Shown in pieces: positions 51,261 to 60,066 of a DNA stretch of 64,000 nt. The notes below the pieces were generated by a model, which saw only the letters and a program-made list of their open reading frames with translations, did no database searches and was not told where the DNA came from. The DNA is taken from the NCBI RefSeq assembly GCF_016595675.1, contig NZ_JAENJH010000001.1, forward strand, positions 1,115,137 through 1,179,136, read 5' to 3'. Positions within the stretch are counted from its first letter, which is position 1. Every line of letters begins with the position of its first letter. A program made the position numbers and the translations under genes. The DNA comes from Prauserella cavernicola (lineage in GTDB: Bacteria > Actinomycetota > Actinomycetes > Mycobacteriales > Pseudonocardiaceae).

Positions 51261-52454
51261 ATGGATTCTCTGGACGAGTGCTGGCACGGCCGAGTCGTCA
51301 GGGCGACCACCCAGGCTGTGCTCACGCGTATTCGTGCGGAGTTTCCCGACTACGACGTCCTCGACGACGCCACCGTGCAGGACGACGTCGGCTACGTGAC
51401 CACCTGGCACTCCGAACTGGTGCTCTCCTGCCTCGCCGCCGAACACCAGCCCGATCCCGGGATCTTCGGCAACAGCGCCATCCGGCGGTTCCACCAGGGC
51501 GTGCCGGTGCAGGCGCTGCTCAGCTCCTACGAGGTGTGGGCCGAGGAGCTGTGGAAGCAGGTGCTCGAACCGACGGACGACACGGCGCCGGACCCGAGGT
51601 GGACCATGGAGTTCGCCGCGGCCATCACCCGGCACGTCCAGGTCGCGCTCTCGGCCGTGAACCGGATCTACGTCGACGAGGCGGCGGGGCGCGGCCGCGC
51701 CCACGCGGGCCTGCGACCCGACCTGCTGCGAGCGCTGCTCGCGACCGACGAGGCCACGGAGTTTATCCAGCGACTGGCCAGGACATTGCGACTCGATCCC
51801 ACGGTGCCGCACGCGCTGGTGCTCGTGCGCTCACGCGAACCTGACGACGCCGCCAGAGCCGAGCTGCGCAGCGCGCTGCGCACCACCACCGACGCACTCG
51901 ACGCGGCCAGGTTCGCCGTGGTGACCAGCGGCATCGACGGCCAGGACGCGGTCGCGATCTCGCCGCTGCACGACACACCGCACCAGCGGCTGTTGGAGAC
52001 CGCCGACGCGATCGCCGCGGACCTGCCGGAGTTCTTCGTCGGGGTGAGCCGCCCCTACCGGACCTCGGGCGGCTTCGCGCACGGCTACCTCGAGGCGCTG
52101 CACGCGATCACGTACGCGCCGGGGCGTGGTGAGCGGCGGGCGTACGCGCCGTCGGAGGCGCTGCCCAACCGGATCCTGCGGGAGAGCGACCACGCGGAGC
52201 GACTGCGCGCGCAGACCGTGGACCTGGTCGCCGCCTACGACCGCGAGCACGGCTCCGAGCTGCTGGTCACGTTGCAGACCTACGCCGAGGCGCACTTCGG
52301 ACTCAAGACCGCGTCCACGATGCTCTACGTGCAGCCCAACACCGTGCGGTACCGCCTCCAGCGCGTCCACGACCTCACCGGGCACGACCCGCTGACCTCG
52401 CACGGCATCTTCGTCCTGCTCGCCGGCCTGCGGCTGATCGAACCGGAGCGCTGA
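51261..52454 (+). CDS. PucR/CdaR-family transcriptional regulator
   Basis: A 397-residue regulator. The N-terminal part is a helical sensor-like domain with LLSSYEVWAEELWKQVLEP. A GGDEF-like middle (about 180-300) follows, and the C-terminal PucR helix-turn-helix contains LVTLQTYAEAHFGLKTASTMLYVQPNTVRYRLQRVHDLTG, given here by TASTMLYVQPNTVRYRLQRV. It lies 102 bases after the permease and 142 bases before the lyase operon, all on one strand. It may control either or both. Confidence 0.9.
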   Translation: MDSLDECWHGRVVRATTQAVLTRIRAEFPDYDVLDDATVQDDVGYVTTWHSELVLSCLAAEHQPDPGIFGNSAIRRFHQGVPVQALLSSYEVWAEELWKQVLEPTDDTAPDPRWTMEFAAAITRHVQVALSAVNRIYVDEAAGRGRAHAGLRPDLLRALLATDEATEFIQRLARTLRLDPTVPHALVLVRSREPDDAARAELRSALRTTTDALDAARFAVVTSGIDGQDAVAISPLHDTPHQRLLETADAIAADLPEFFVGVSRPYRTSGGFAHGYLEALHAITYAPGRGERRAYAPSEALPNRILRESDHAERLRAQTVDLVAAYDREHGSELLVTLQTYAEAHFGLKTASTMLYVQPNTVRYRLQRVHDLTGHDPLTSHGIFVLLAGLRLIEPER

Positions 52455-52515
52455 GCGCCCAGATTGCCGATCGCGCAAATCCGGGGCCGCAACTTCGCGC
52501 TCAGGACTAGTGCTG

Positions 52516-52554
52516 TGGGCCCCACGGCGCTCCTACTCTCTCTGGAATTCCAGA
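52516..52554. promoter_or_regulatory. palindromes upstream of the lyase-oxidase-AbgT operon
   Basis: TCTGGAATTCCAGA at 52541-52554 is a perfect 14-base palindrome, 43 bases before the TTG start of the lyase gene. GTGGG-C-CCCAC at 52516-52526 is a second, shorter dyad. They fill the gap after the PucR gene and are the likely control sites of the operon. The binding protein (PucR or another) is not shown. Confidence 0.5.
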
Positions 52555-52596
52555 AGGGGCTGGTCACCGGCCCCTCCTTCCCGGAGAGAGGCTGCC

Positions 52597-53841
52597 TTGA
52601 GCGACCCGCACCACGCACCGGACGGGACGACCGCCCGCTCCCTCGCCCACTCCCCGACCGCGACCCTCCGCCTGTTCGACGTGCCGGAGCTGATCGTGGC
52701 GCTGGCCAGGGTCAAGCACGCGGCGGCCAGGGCCAACCACGAGAACGGCCTGCTGCCCTCGACCGTCGCGGAGCCGATCGAGGGCGCGGCCCAGCGCTTC
52801 GCCGACGGCCACGACCACGACGCGTTCTGCCTGCCCGTCATCGCCGCGGGCGGCGGTACCGCCACGAACATGAACGCCAACGAGGCGATCGCGGCGGCGG
52901 CGCGAGCCGGTGGCGTCGAGGTGCACCCGAACGACCACGTCAACCTTTCGCAGTCCTCCAACGACGTCTATCCGACGGCACTCAAGCTCGCCCTGCACCC
53001 CATCGCGGTCGCCGCGGCCGACGAGCTCGCCCGGCTGGCCGCCACCTTCCGGATCAAGGCCGAGGAGTACGCCTCGGCCACGCGGCTCGGCCGCACGGTC
53101 TGGCAGGACGCGGTGCTCGTGCCGATCCGCGACACGCACCTGGGTCAGGCCGCCGCGATGCAGCGCCTGTCCGACGGCCTGCGCACGGCGGCGCGGCGAC
53201 TGCTGGCCGTGCAGCTGGGCGGGACCGTGCTCGGCACCCGCGCCGGGTCGAGCCAGGACTTCGCCGAGCGCGCACTGGGCCACCTCGCCGGATCGACGGG
53301 TCTGGACCTGCGGCCGAGCGAGAGCCTGACCGACGCCTTCGCGCACAGCGACGTGTTCTCGGAGGTCGCCGACGCCGTCGCCAGGGCAGGCGCCGTGCTG
53401 CACAAGATCGGCCAGGACCTGCGGGTGCTGAGCTCGGGACCGGTGGGCGGACTACGTGAGCTCACACTGCCGTCCATCCAGCCAGGGTCGTCGATCATGC
53501 CGGGCAAGGTGAACCCCGTCATCCCGAACATGGTCATCCAGGCGAGCTTCGGCATCCGGTCGGCCTCCTACGCCGTGTCCATGGCGGTGGCGGCGGGCGA
53601 GCCCGACATCAACGTCAACGGTCCCGCGGTCACCGCCAGCCTCTACCCCGCGTTGCACGCGCTGCGGGAGAACACGGCGATCCTCAACGACCACTGCGTC
53701 GCGGGGATGGTGTGGAACCTCGACCGGCTCGAGGAGTTCAAGGCGGGCAGCTACGAGGACCTGATGGAGCTGGCCAGGGCGCGCGGCTACGACACCGCCT
53801 CGCGCAGCGCCTCGACGCGCGGGGTGAGCGCCGATGCATAG
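52597..53841 (+). CDS. aspartase/fumarase-superfamily lyase (short form)
   Basis: A 414-residue enzyme of the superfamily that removes amine or hydroxyl from fumarate-forming substrates. The three signature regions are GTATNMNANEAIAAAA, NDHVNLSQSSNDVYPTALKLAL and the catalytic loop SSIMPGKVNPVIPNM. It is shorter at both ends than aspartase (about 470), and the usual N-terminal segment before the helix bundle is missing. The TTG at 52597 follows GGAGAGAG. It is coupled to the DAO-type oxidase gene by an eight-base overlap. The amine substrate is likely unusual. Confidence 0.87.
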   Translation: MSDPHHAPDGTTARSLAHSPTATLRLFDVPELIVALARVKHAAARANHENGLLPSTVAEPIEGAAQRFADGHDHDAFCLPVIAAGGGTATNMNANEAIAAAARAGGVEVHPNDHVNLSQSSNDVYPTALKLALHPIAVAAADELARLAATFRIKAEEYASATRLGRTVWQDAVLVPIRDTHLGQAAAMQRLSDGLRTAARRLLAVQLGGTVLGTRAGSSQDFAERALGHLAGSTGLDLRPSESLTDAFAHSDVFSEVADAVARAGAVLHKIGQDLRVLSSGPVGGLRELTLPSIQPGSSIMPGKVNPVIPNMVIQASFGIRSASYAVSMAVAAGEPDINVNGPAVTASLYPALHALRENTAILNDHCVAGMVWNLDRLEEFKAGSYEDLMELARARGYDTASRSASTRGVSADA

Positions 53842-54922
53842 CGCCGTCGTGATCGGTGCGGGCGTCGTGGGCAGCACGATCGCCGCGACGCTGGCCGCAC
53901 GGGGACATGCCGTCACCGTGCTGGACGCGGGTGAGCCGGGTTCGGCCGTCAGCGAGGCGAGCTTCGCCTGGGTCAACGCCCACCACGGCAAGCGTCCGGT
54001 GTCCTACCGGGAGCTGAACCGCCGGGGACTGCGCGTCCACCACCGCTGGCACCGCGAGGGCAGGGCACCGTGGTTCTTCCCCACCGGAGCGCTCACGGTG
54101 GCCGGTGACCGAGGCGGCGGGGAGAAGCTGCGGGCCGAACTCGAGTCCGCCGCCGAGACCGGCGAGCAGCTCACCGAGCTCAGCGGCGCGCAACTGCGCA
54201 GGCGGTTTCCCGACCTGGGTCCCGACGTCGACCACGCCTCGTTCAATCCCGACGAGGGCTGGGTCGACACGCGCAGGCTGATCGCCCACCAGCTGGCCGC
54301 GGCGAGCGGAGCCGAGGTCCGGACCTCCTGCCCGGTCACGCGCGTGCTGCCCCGCCCGGGCGGCGATGGCGTCGAGGTGCACACCGCCGACGGGGGCGTG
54401 CACGAGTTCGACTCCGTCGTCGTGGCCGCGGGCAACGGATCCGCGCCGCTGCTGCACTCGCTCGCGCCGACACCGTTGCTGACGACCGGGAGCGCGGACG
54501 CGAAGATCGGCATGACGCTCGAGACCGAGCCGCTCGACGTCGCACCTCCCACGGTCTTCAAGTCCCCCGACGTCTCGATTCGCCCCGCACCCGGCGGCAG
54601 GGCTGTGATCGCCGACCACGCGACGGCGGCGAACTTCCGCCACGACGACCCCGATCTGTGGACGCTGCCCCGGACTCTGCTCGCCAGGGCGGCCACGATC
54701 ATGCCCGCACTGGCGAGCGCACGGATCGCGCGCGTCCGGGTCAGCGAGCGCGTGATGCCGGTTGACGGGTTGCCCGTCGTCGGCAGGGTCGCTCCCGGCG
54801 TGCTCACCGTGCTGACCCACAGCGGCGTCACTCTTGCGCCCCTGCTGTCGGAGCTCGTCGCCGACGGCCTCGACGCCGACACCCCGCCCGGCCTCGTCGA
54901 CTACCGCCCGGACCGGTTCTGA
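53834..54922 (+). CDS. FAD-dependent amine/amino acid oxidase (DAO family)
   Basis: A 362-residue flavoenzyme. The FAD-binding N-terminus is HSAVVIGAGVVGSTIAATLAARGHAVTVLDA. It has SFAWVNAHH, a C-terminal substrate part, and the closing FAD motif DGLPVVGRVAPGVLTVLTHSGVTLAPLL. It resembles glycine oxidase and D-amino-acid-dehydrogenase-like enzymes. The start overlaps the lyase gene, and the stop is 10 bases from the AbgT start. The gene order suggests the pathway oxidises a secondary amine or D-amino acid before or after the lyase step. Confidence 0.88.
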   Translation: MHSAVVIGAGVVGSTIAATLAARGHAVTVLDAGEPGSAVSEASFAWVNAHHGKRPVSYRELNRRGLRVHHRWHREGRAPWFFPTGALTVAGDRGGGEKLRAELESAAETGEQLTELSGAQLRRRFPDLGPDVDHASFNPDEGWVDTRRLIAHQLAAASGAEVRTSCPVTRVLPRPGGDGVEVHTADGGVHEFDSVVVAAGNGSAPLLHSLAPTPLLTTGSADAKIGMTLETEPLDVAPPTVFKSPDVSIRPAPGGRAVIADHATAANFRHDDPDLWTLPRTLLARAATIMPALASARIARVRVSERVMPVDGLPVVGRVAPGVLTVLTHSGVTLAPLLSELVADGLDADTPPGLVDYRPDRF

Positions 54923-54932
54923 GGAGGACCCG

Positions 54933-56468
54933 ATGACCGCTCCCACCAGTCAGAGCCGTGCCAGCAGTGGACTTCAGCGCGTGTTGCGGGGAATCGAGGT
55001 GGTGGGAAACAAGGTCCCGCACCCATTCGTCCTGTTCCTGGTCCTCATCTCCGTCATCGCTGTCGCGAGCCTGGTGCTCGACGTCCTCGGAGTCACCGCG
55101 ACCTCACCCAACGGCGAGGTCATCGAGGTCCGCAGCCTGCTGTCGACCGACGGCATCCGGATGGCGCTCGACACCGCGCTCGAGAACTTCATGCTCTTCA
55201 GTCCATTCGGGACCGTTCTCGTGATCATGATGGGCGTCTCCGTGGCGACCCAGACCGGTTATCTGCAGTCGTTGCTCACCGGGATCGTCAACCGGGTCCC
55301 GAAGAAGCTGGTGACGTTCTCGGTCTCGTACCTGGCGATGATCGCGCACGTGGCGGGCGACGCCTCGATCGTCATCATGGCCCCACTCGGGGCGATCGCG
55401 TTCCACCTCGTCGGCCGCAGCCCCATCACCGGCATGGTGCTGGCCTACGTCTCCGCCGCCGCGGCCTACGCCGCCAGCCCGTCGGTGACCCCGTCGGACG
55501 CCATGTTCAGCGGCCTGAGCACCGAGGCGGCCCAGCTCGCCGAACCGGGCTACGTGGTCTCGCCGATCTCCACCATCTTCTTCACGGCGGCCTCGTCGGT
55601 GGTGATGGCACTCGCGCTGACCCTGGTGTGCGAGCTGGTGATCACCCGCCGGGTCGCGGCGCTGGGCGAGATCAAGCACCTGCCGCACGAGCTCGAGCAA
55701 CTGGACTCTTCGTCGGCGGGCGGGAGCGCGCGGGAACGGCGTGCGACGCGCTGGGCCTCGGTGCTGCTGCTGGCCTACGTCGCACTGGTCCTGCTGGCGC
55801 TGATCCCGTCGTGGTCACCACTGCGCACCGCGGACGGCGAACTGGAGGGCGGCCCCGTCTTCGCGGGCATCGCCGTGATCAGTTCGCTCATGTTCATCGT
55901 CGCGGGCGTCGTGTACGGCAAGCTGTCCGGCCGGATCACGTCGGTCCAGAACGACCTGCCCAAGCACATGGCCCACGGGGTGCACGAGCTCGCGCCGATC
56001 ATCGTGCTGTTCCTCGTGATCTCGCAGTTCACCGCCTACTTCAACTGGACCAACCTCGCCCGCGTCATGTCCATCAAGGGCGCGGAGCTGCTGCAGCAGG
56101 TCAACATGCCGACCCTGCTGTTGCTGCTGCTGATCATCGTGACCGTGTCGGTACTGGACGTCGTGACGCTGGGCGGAGCCGCGATGTACGCGATGGTGGG
56201 CCTCGTGCTGGTGCCCATGCTGTTCAGCGTCGGAGTGTCGCCGGAGACCACGCAGACCGTGTACCGGATCGGCGACAGCATCACCAACCCGGTCAACCCC
56301 TTCAACCCGTACTTCCTGTGGGTGCTCACCCTGCTCAAGCGGTACCTGCCGAACGCGGGTATCGGGACGCTGGCGTCGATGACGGTTCCGCTGGCGCTCG
56401 GCGCGGGCGCCATCTGGATCGTGTTCTTCCTGATCTGGACGGCACTCGGCATCCCGCTCGGACCGTGA
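54933..56468 (+). CDS. AbgT-family transporter
   Basis: A 511-residue membrane protein of the AbgT family, founded by the p-aminobenzoyl-glutamate importer. The start VVGNKVPHPFVLFLVLISVI is typical. Other marks are AHVAGDASIVIMAPLGAIAFH, AASPSVTPSDAMFSG, and the end block TVYRIGDSITNPVNPFNPYFLWVLTL. The ATG at 54933 is behind GAGGAGG. It is co-transcribed with the lyase and oxidase, so the likely cargo is an N-substituted amino acid that these enzymes use. Confidence 0.92.
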   Translation: MTAPTSQSRASSGLQRVLRGIEVVGNKVPHPFVLFLVLISVIAVASLVLDVLGVTATSPNGEVIEVRSLLSTDGIRMALDTALENFMLFSPFGTVLVIMMGVSVATQTGYLQSLLTGIVNRVPKKLVTFSVSYLAMIAHVAGDASIVIMAPLGAIAFHLVGRSPITGMVLAYVSAAAAYAASPSVTPSDAMFSGLSTEAAQLAEPGYVVSPISTIFFTAASSVVMALALTLVCELVITRRVAALGEIKHLPHELEQLDSSSAGGSARERRATRWASVLLLAYVALVLLALIPSWSPLRTADGELEGGPVFAGIAVISSLMFIVAGVVYGKLSGRITSVQNDLPKHMAHGVHELAPIIVLFLVISQFTAYFNWTNLARVMSIKGAELLQQVNMPTLLLLLLIIVTVSVLDVVTLGGAAMYAMVGLVLVPMLFSVGVSPETTQTVYRIGDSITNPVNPFNPYFLWVLTLLKRYLPNAGIGTLASMTVPLALGAGAIWIVFFLIWTALGIPLGP

Positions 56469-56489
56469 CGGATCTGGCACGATGCCGGG

Positions 56490-56801
56490 ATGGAGACACG
56501 ACTGTGGATCGCGGTGGACCAGGGCTGGGTGAGGGCGGACCAGGTGGTGCAGGTACGCCACGCCCGTGCCACGAGCGGGGTGTCGTCCCAGAACCAGTAC
56601 CAGGTCAGGGTGCGCCTGGCGACGCCGGACGGCACCGCGGACCGGTTCGGTCCCTCCGAGCACGTCTTCGCCGCGGTGGCCGAGCAGGAGACCGCGGCGC
56701 ACATCGCGGAGGAGCTCGTGCGCTACCTCTACCGCAGCGGTGACCAGGCCATCGGCATCATCGTTCTGAGCAAGGGCAAGGTCACCTCCGAACGGCGCTG
56801 A
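56490..56801 (+). CDS. hypothetical small protein
   Basis: A 103-residue protein I do not recognise. It starts WIAVDQGWVRADQVVQVRHAR and has a beta-rich body (QYQVRVRLATPDGTADRF) and a helix EQETAAHIAEELVRYLY, then IGIIVLSKGKV. No signal or membrane segment is visible. It follows the AbgT gene by 21 bases on the same strand, possibly as the last gene of that operon. Confidence 0.65.
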   Translation: METRLWIAVDQGWVRADQVVQVRHARATSGVSSQNQYQVRVRLATPDGTADRFGPSEHVFAAVAEQETAAHIAEELVRYLYRSGDQAIGIIVLSKGKVTSERR

Positions 56802-56828
56802 CCAGGCACGCGAGGCTCCCCTGGCGAC

Positions 56829-56867
56829 TTGCGCAAGGCTAACTGTCGCGTCAGTAGCCTTGCGCAA
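56829..56867. promoter_or_regulatory. operator with 13-bp inverted repeat upstream of the XRE-TetR regulator
   Basis: TTGCGCAAGGCTA at 56829-56841 is perfectly inverted as TAGCCTTGCGCAA at 56855-56867, 13-base spacer. Each arm contains the self-complementary TTGCGCAA, so two such sites lie 31 bases apart (about three helical turns). A partial third copy (ATCGCAAG) follows. The repeat ends 30 bases before the regulator start and is the likely autoregulatory operator. Confidence 0.75.
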
Positions 56868-56896
56868 ATCGCAAGGGGCCACTACGGTCACCCGAC

Positions 56897-57769
56897 ATGG
56901 CCGAGACCGAAGACTTGCGAACGCGGGTCCGCAGTCTCATCGGCGCCAAACCGGGAGCCCAGCGCGAGTTCGCCAAGGGCATCGGCCTCGACGAGACCAA
57001 GCTGTCCAAATCGCTCAAAGGCACGCGACGGTTCTCGCCAGAGGAACTCGTCCTGATCGCCGGGCACGCGGGTGTGACGGTGAACTGGCTGCTCAACGGT
57101 AGCGACGAAGCCGTCACCGTCACCGCGGTGCCCGTACCCGCCACCCGTTCGGCCAGCGCGCCCACCGAGGGTTCGCAACCCGAACGACGGCGGCACATTC
57201 TCGAGACAGCGTGGAAGCTCATCGCCACACGCGGTTACCACCACGTGCGCATCGCCGACATCGCCAAGGCGTGCGGCACCAGCACGGCCGCCATCCACTA
57301 CTACTTCCCCACCAGGGAAGACGTGCTCAACGAGGCGTTGCGGCGCAACGTGAAGCTCGCGTTCGACCGCCAGGTCGCCGAGCTGCACGCGATCGACAAC
57401 GCCCACGAGCGACTGGTGCGGCTGGTGGAGCTGCAGCTGCCCACGGACGGACTGCTCAGGGACGAGTGGTCGGTGTGGTTGCAGGTGTGGAACGAGAGCG
57501 CGCTGAACCCGGCCATGCGCTCGCTCTACTGGGACTCCTACAACCGCTGGTTCGACACGATCTCCATGACCGTCCGAACCGGACAGGAACAGGGACTGTT
57601 CCGGGACGGCGACCCCCGCGAGGTCGCCACCCGACTGAGCGCGCTCATCGACGGGCTCGGCATCCAGGTGCTCACCGGCAAACCCGGCCGCACGGCCGAC
57701 TCCATGCGAGAGCACCTGAGGGACTTCATCGACCGCAACATCGTCCAGGGAGGACTGCGAGAACCATGA
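56897..57769 (+). CDS. XRE-TetR fusion transcriptional regulator of the carnitine-type operon
   Basis: A 290-residue protein with two DNA-binding domains. Residues about 1-75 read as a Cro/XRE helix-turn-helix ([31 protein letters not shown]). After a Pro/Ala/Ser linker, residues about 95-290 are a TetR protein with [37 protein letters not shown] and a helical ligand domain. It overlaps the BKACE gene (ATGA), so it is translated with the operon it heads. A strong inverted repeat lies just upstream. The ligand is likely an operon substrate or intermediate. Confidence 0.88.
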   Translation: MAETEDLRTRVRSLIGAKPGAQREFAKGIGLDETKLSKSLKGTRRFSPEELVLIAGHAGVTVNWLLNGSDEAVTVTAVPVPATRSASAPTEGSQPERRRHILETAWKLIATRGYHHVRIADIAKACGTSTAAIHYYFPTREDVLNEALRRNVKLAFDRQVAELHAIDNAHERLVRLVELQLPTDGLLRDEWSVWLQVWNESALNPAMRSLYWDSYNRWFDTISMTVRTGQEQGLFRDGDPREVATRLSALIDGLGIQVLTGKPGRTADSMREHLRDFIDRNIVQGGLREP

Positions 57770-58659
57770 ACAGCGAAGTCATCGTCACCTGCGCGCTCAC
57801 CGGCGCGGGTGACACCGTCGGCAAGAGCGAGCACGTGCCGGTCACTCCCGAGCAGATCGCCGCCTCCGCCGTCGAGGCCGCCAACGCCGGCGCGGCCGTG
57901 GTGCACATCCACGTGCGCAACATCGAGACCGGCCAGGGTTCCCGCGACGTCGGGCTCTACCGCGAGGTCGTGCGCCGGGTCAAGGACAGCGGCGTCGACG
58001 TGGTCATCAACCTCACCGCGGGCATGGGCGGCGACCTGGTGATCGACCAGGAGGACCCGCTCAAGCCGGTGGACGGCACCGACCTGGTCAACGCCCAGGA
58101 CCGGCTGCCGCACGTCGAGGAGCTGTTGCCCGACATCTGCACGCTCGACTGCGGTTCGCTGAACTTCGGTGAGGGCAGCCAGCTCTACGTGTCCACTCCG
58201 GACATGCTGCGCGCGGGCTCCAAGCGAATCCAGGAGCTCGGCGTCAAGCCGGAGCTGGAGATCTTCGACACCGGACAGCTCTGGTTCGCCACCAAGATGA
58301 TCGAGGAGGGGCTGATCGACGCTCCCCCGCTCTTCCAGCTGTGCATGGGAATTCCCTACGGCGCGCCCGCGAATCCCGAGTTGCTGCAGACGATGGTGCA
58401 CATGCTGCCCGAGGGCTCGCAGTGGGCCTCGTTCGCGATCGGCCGCAACCAGCTGCCGTGGGTGGCGCACTCCGCGCTGCTGGGCGGGCACGTGCGTGTC
58501 GGCCTCGAGGACAACCTCTACCTCAGCAAGGGCGTCAAGGCCACCAACGGCCAGCTCGTCGAGCGCGCCGTCGGCATCGTCGAGGGACTCGGCGCGAAGA
58601 TCGCCTCACCCGACGACGCGCGCCGCATCCTGAAGCTCAAGGGGGCTCCGAGTGCCTGA
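57766..58659 (+). CDS. cdhC: BKACE-family beta-keto acid cleavage enzyme, probable dehydrocarnitine cleavage enzyme
   Basis: A 297-residue BKACE enzyme. It transfers an acyl group from a beta-keto acid to acetyl-CoA, giving acetoacetate and a new CoA ester. [25 protein letters not shown] (metal-binding His-x-His), [18 protein letters not shown] and [15 protein letters not shown] are family marks. The gene order BKACE, 3-hydroxyacyl-CoA-type dehydrogenase, thioesterase matches cdhC-cdhA-cdhB of Pseudomonas carnitine catabolism, where dehydrocarnitine is cleaved to betainyl-CoA. The assignment rests on this order. The family alone covers many beta-keto acids. Confidence 0.85.
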   Translation: MNSEVIVTCALTGAGDTVGKSEHVPVTPEQIAASAVEAANAGAAVVHIHVRNIETGQGSRDVGLYREVVRRVKDSGVDVVINLTAGMGGDLVIDQEDPLKPVDGTDLVNAQDRLPHVEELLPDICTLDCGSLNFGEGSQLYVSTPDMLRAGSKRIQELGVKPELEIFDTGQLWFATKMIEEGLIDAPPLFQLCMGIPYGAPANPELLQTMVHMLPEGSQWASFAIGRNQLPWVAHSALLGGHVRVGLEDNLYLSKGVKATNGQLVERAVGIVEGLGAKIASPDDARRILKLKGAPSA

Positions 58660-59605
58660 GCCCAAGGACGTCACCACCGTCGCGTGCATCGGCGCGGGCG
58701 TGATCGGCGGCGGCTGGGCCGCCCACTTCCTCGCCCGCGGTTACCAGGTGCGCGCCTGGGATCCGGCGCCCGACGCCGCCGAGCGGCTCGGCAGGCTGGT
58801 CGCGGCCGCGTGGCCCGCGCTCACCGAACTGGGCCTCGCCGAGGGTGCCTCGCCGGACAACCTCACGGTGCTGCCCACCCTCGCCGAAGCCGTGGCAGGC
58901 GCGGGCTTCGTGCAGGAGAGCGCGCCCGAGGACCTGGACGTCAAGCGGCGGCTGCTCGCCGACATCGCCGAGGTCACGCCGGACGGCGTCGTCATCGCAT
59001 CGTCCACGTCGGGCTACGGCATGAGTGAGATGCAGACCGAGGCCGCGACGCCAGAGCGGCTCGTGGTGGGTCACCCGTTCAACCCGCCGTATCTCATCCC
59101 GCTCGTCGAGGTGGTGGGCGGCAAGGCCACCGAGGCGTGGGCCGTGGAGTGGGCGAGCGAGTTCTACCGCCACGTCGGCAAGTCCGTGATCACGATGGAC
59201 AACGAGCTCCCCGGCTTCATCGCCAACCGGTTGCAGGAGGCCTTGTGGCGCGAGGCGCTGCACATGGTCGCCAACGGCGAGGCGACGGTGGAGCAGATCG
59301 ACACCGCGATCACCGACGGGCCCGGTCTGCGCTGGCCGGTGCACGGGCCGTGCCTCACGTTCCACCTGGCGGGCGGCGAGGGCGGCATGGCGCACATGCT
59401 CGACCACTTCGGACCGTCGCTCAAGGCCCCGTGGACGCGGCTGGACGCGCCCGAGCTGACCAAGCGCCTGCGCGACGACATGGTGGCGGGCTGCGAGGAC
59501 GAGGCGGGCGAACGCTCGATCGCCGACCTCGTGGCCGAACGCGACCGCGCGATCATCGCGGTGCAGCGCGCCGTCGAGGCCAGCCGAGGAGGCAGCGGTG
59601 GGTGA
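58652..59605 (+). CDS. cdhA: probable L-carnitine 3-dehydrogenase (3-hydroxyacyl-CoA dehydrogenase family)
   Basis: A 317-residue NAD-dependent dehydrogenase. The Rossmann start is [60 protein letters not shown] with the catalytic His, and [27 protein letters not shown] are the pattern of carnitine dehydrogenases (L-carnitine to 3-dehydrocarnitine). The length matches CdhA (about 320). The GTG at 58652 overlaps the BKACE gene by eight bases. The next gene overlaps this one by eight bases too. Confidence 0.87.
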   Translation: MPEPKDVTTVACIGAGVIGGGWAAHFLARGYQVRAWDPAPDAAERLGRLVAAAWPALTELGLAEGASPDNLTVLPTLAEAVAGAGFVQESAPEDLDVKRRLLADIAEVTPDGVVIASSTSGYGMSEMQTEAATPERLVVGHPFNPPYLIPLVEVVGGKATEAWAVEWASEFYRHVGKSVITMDNELPGFIANRLQEALWREALHMVANGEATVEQIDTAITDGPGLRWPVHGPCLTFHLAGGEGGMAHMLDHFGPSLKAPWTRLDAPELTKRLRDDMVAGCEDEAGERSIADLVAERDRAIIAVQRAVEASRGGSGG

Positions 59606-60035
59606 CGTACTGGAGTACCACGACACCGTTCGCGACGAGTGGATCGACTACAACGGACACCTGAGTGAGCCGTTCTACGTCATGGTGTTCGGGTTCGCCA
59701 CCACCCACCTGATGGACCACACCGGCATCGACGAGAGCTACCGGACCGGAACCGGAGCGTCGCTCTACACCGTCGAGGCCCATGTGCGGTACCTGCGCGA
59801 GGTCGGTCCGGGCGCGGACCTGCACATCACGACGTTCGTGCTGTCGGTCGGCGAGAAGAAGGTGCGGTTCTGCCACGAGATGAGAGTGGGCGGCGAGCTG
59901 GTGGCCACGGAGGAGCTGCTGGCCATCCACGTAGCCGGGGCCAGAGCGGCGCCCCTGCCGGAGGACATCGCGCAGCGCCTGCGCGGCCACCTCCTCGGCG
60001 CCCCTGACTACGCGGGGCGAGCCATCAGCTCCTGA
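59598..60035 (+). CDS. cdhB: probable betainyl-CoA thioesterase (hot-dog fold)
   Basis: A 145-residue hot-dog thioesterase. It has the YbgC/4HBT-like start EYHDTVRDEWIDYNGHLSEPFYVMVF, with Asp-Tyr-Asn-Gly-His at the usual active-site place. LYTVEAHVRYLREVGPG and VRFCHEMRVGGELVATEELLAIHV follow. In carnitine catabolism the partner CdhB hydrolyses betainyl-CoA to glycine betaine and CoA. The GTG start overlaps the dehydrogenase gene by eight bases. The ABC importer follows after 31 bases. Confidence 0.83.
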   Translation: MGDVLEYHDTVRDEWIDYNGHLSEPFYVMVFGFATTHLMDHTGIDESYRTGTGASLYTVEAHVRYLREVGPGADLHITTFVLSVGEKKVRFCHEMRVGGELVATEELLAIHVAGARAAPLPEDIAQRLRGHLLGAPDYAGRAISS

Positions 60036-60066
60036 CCCCCAGGCCCCCTACCGGAAGTCCGACTTC

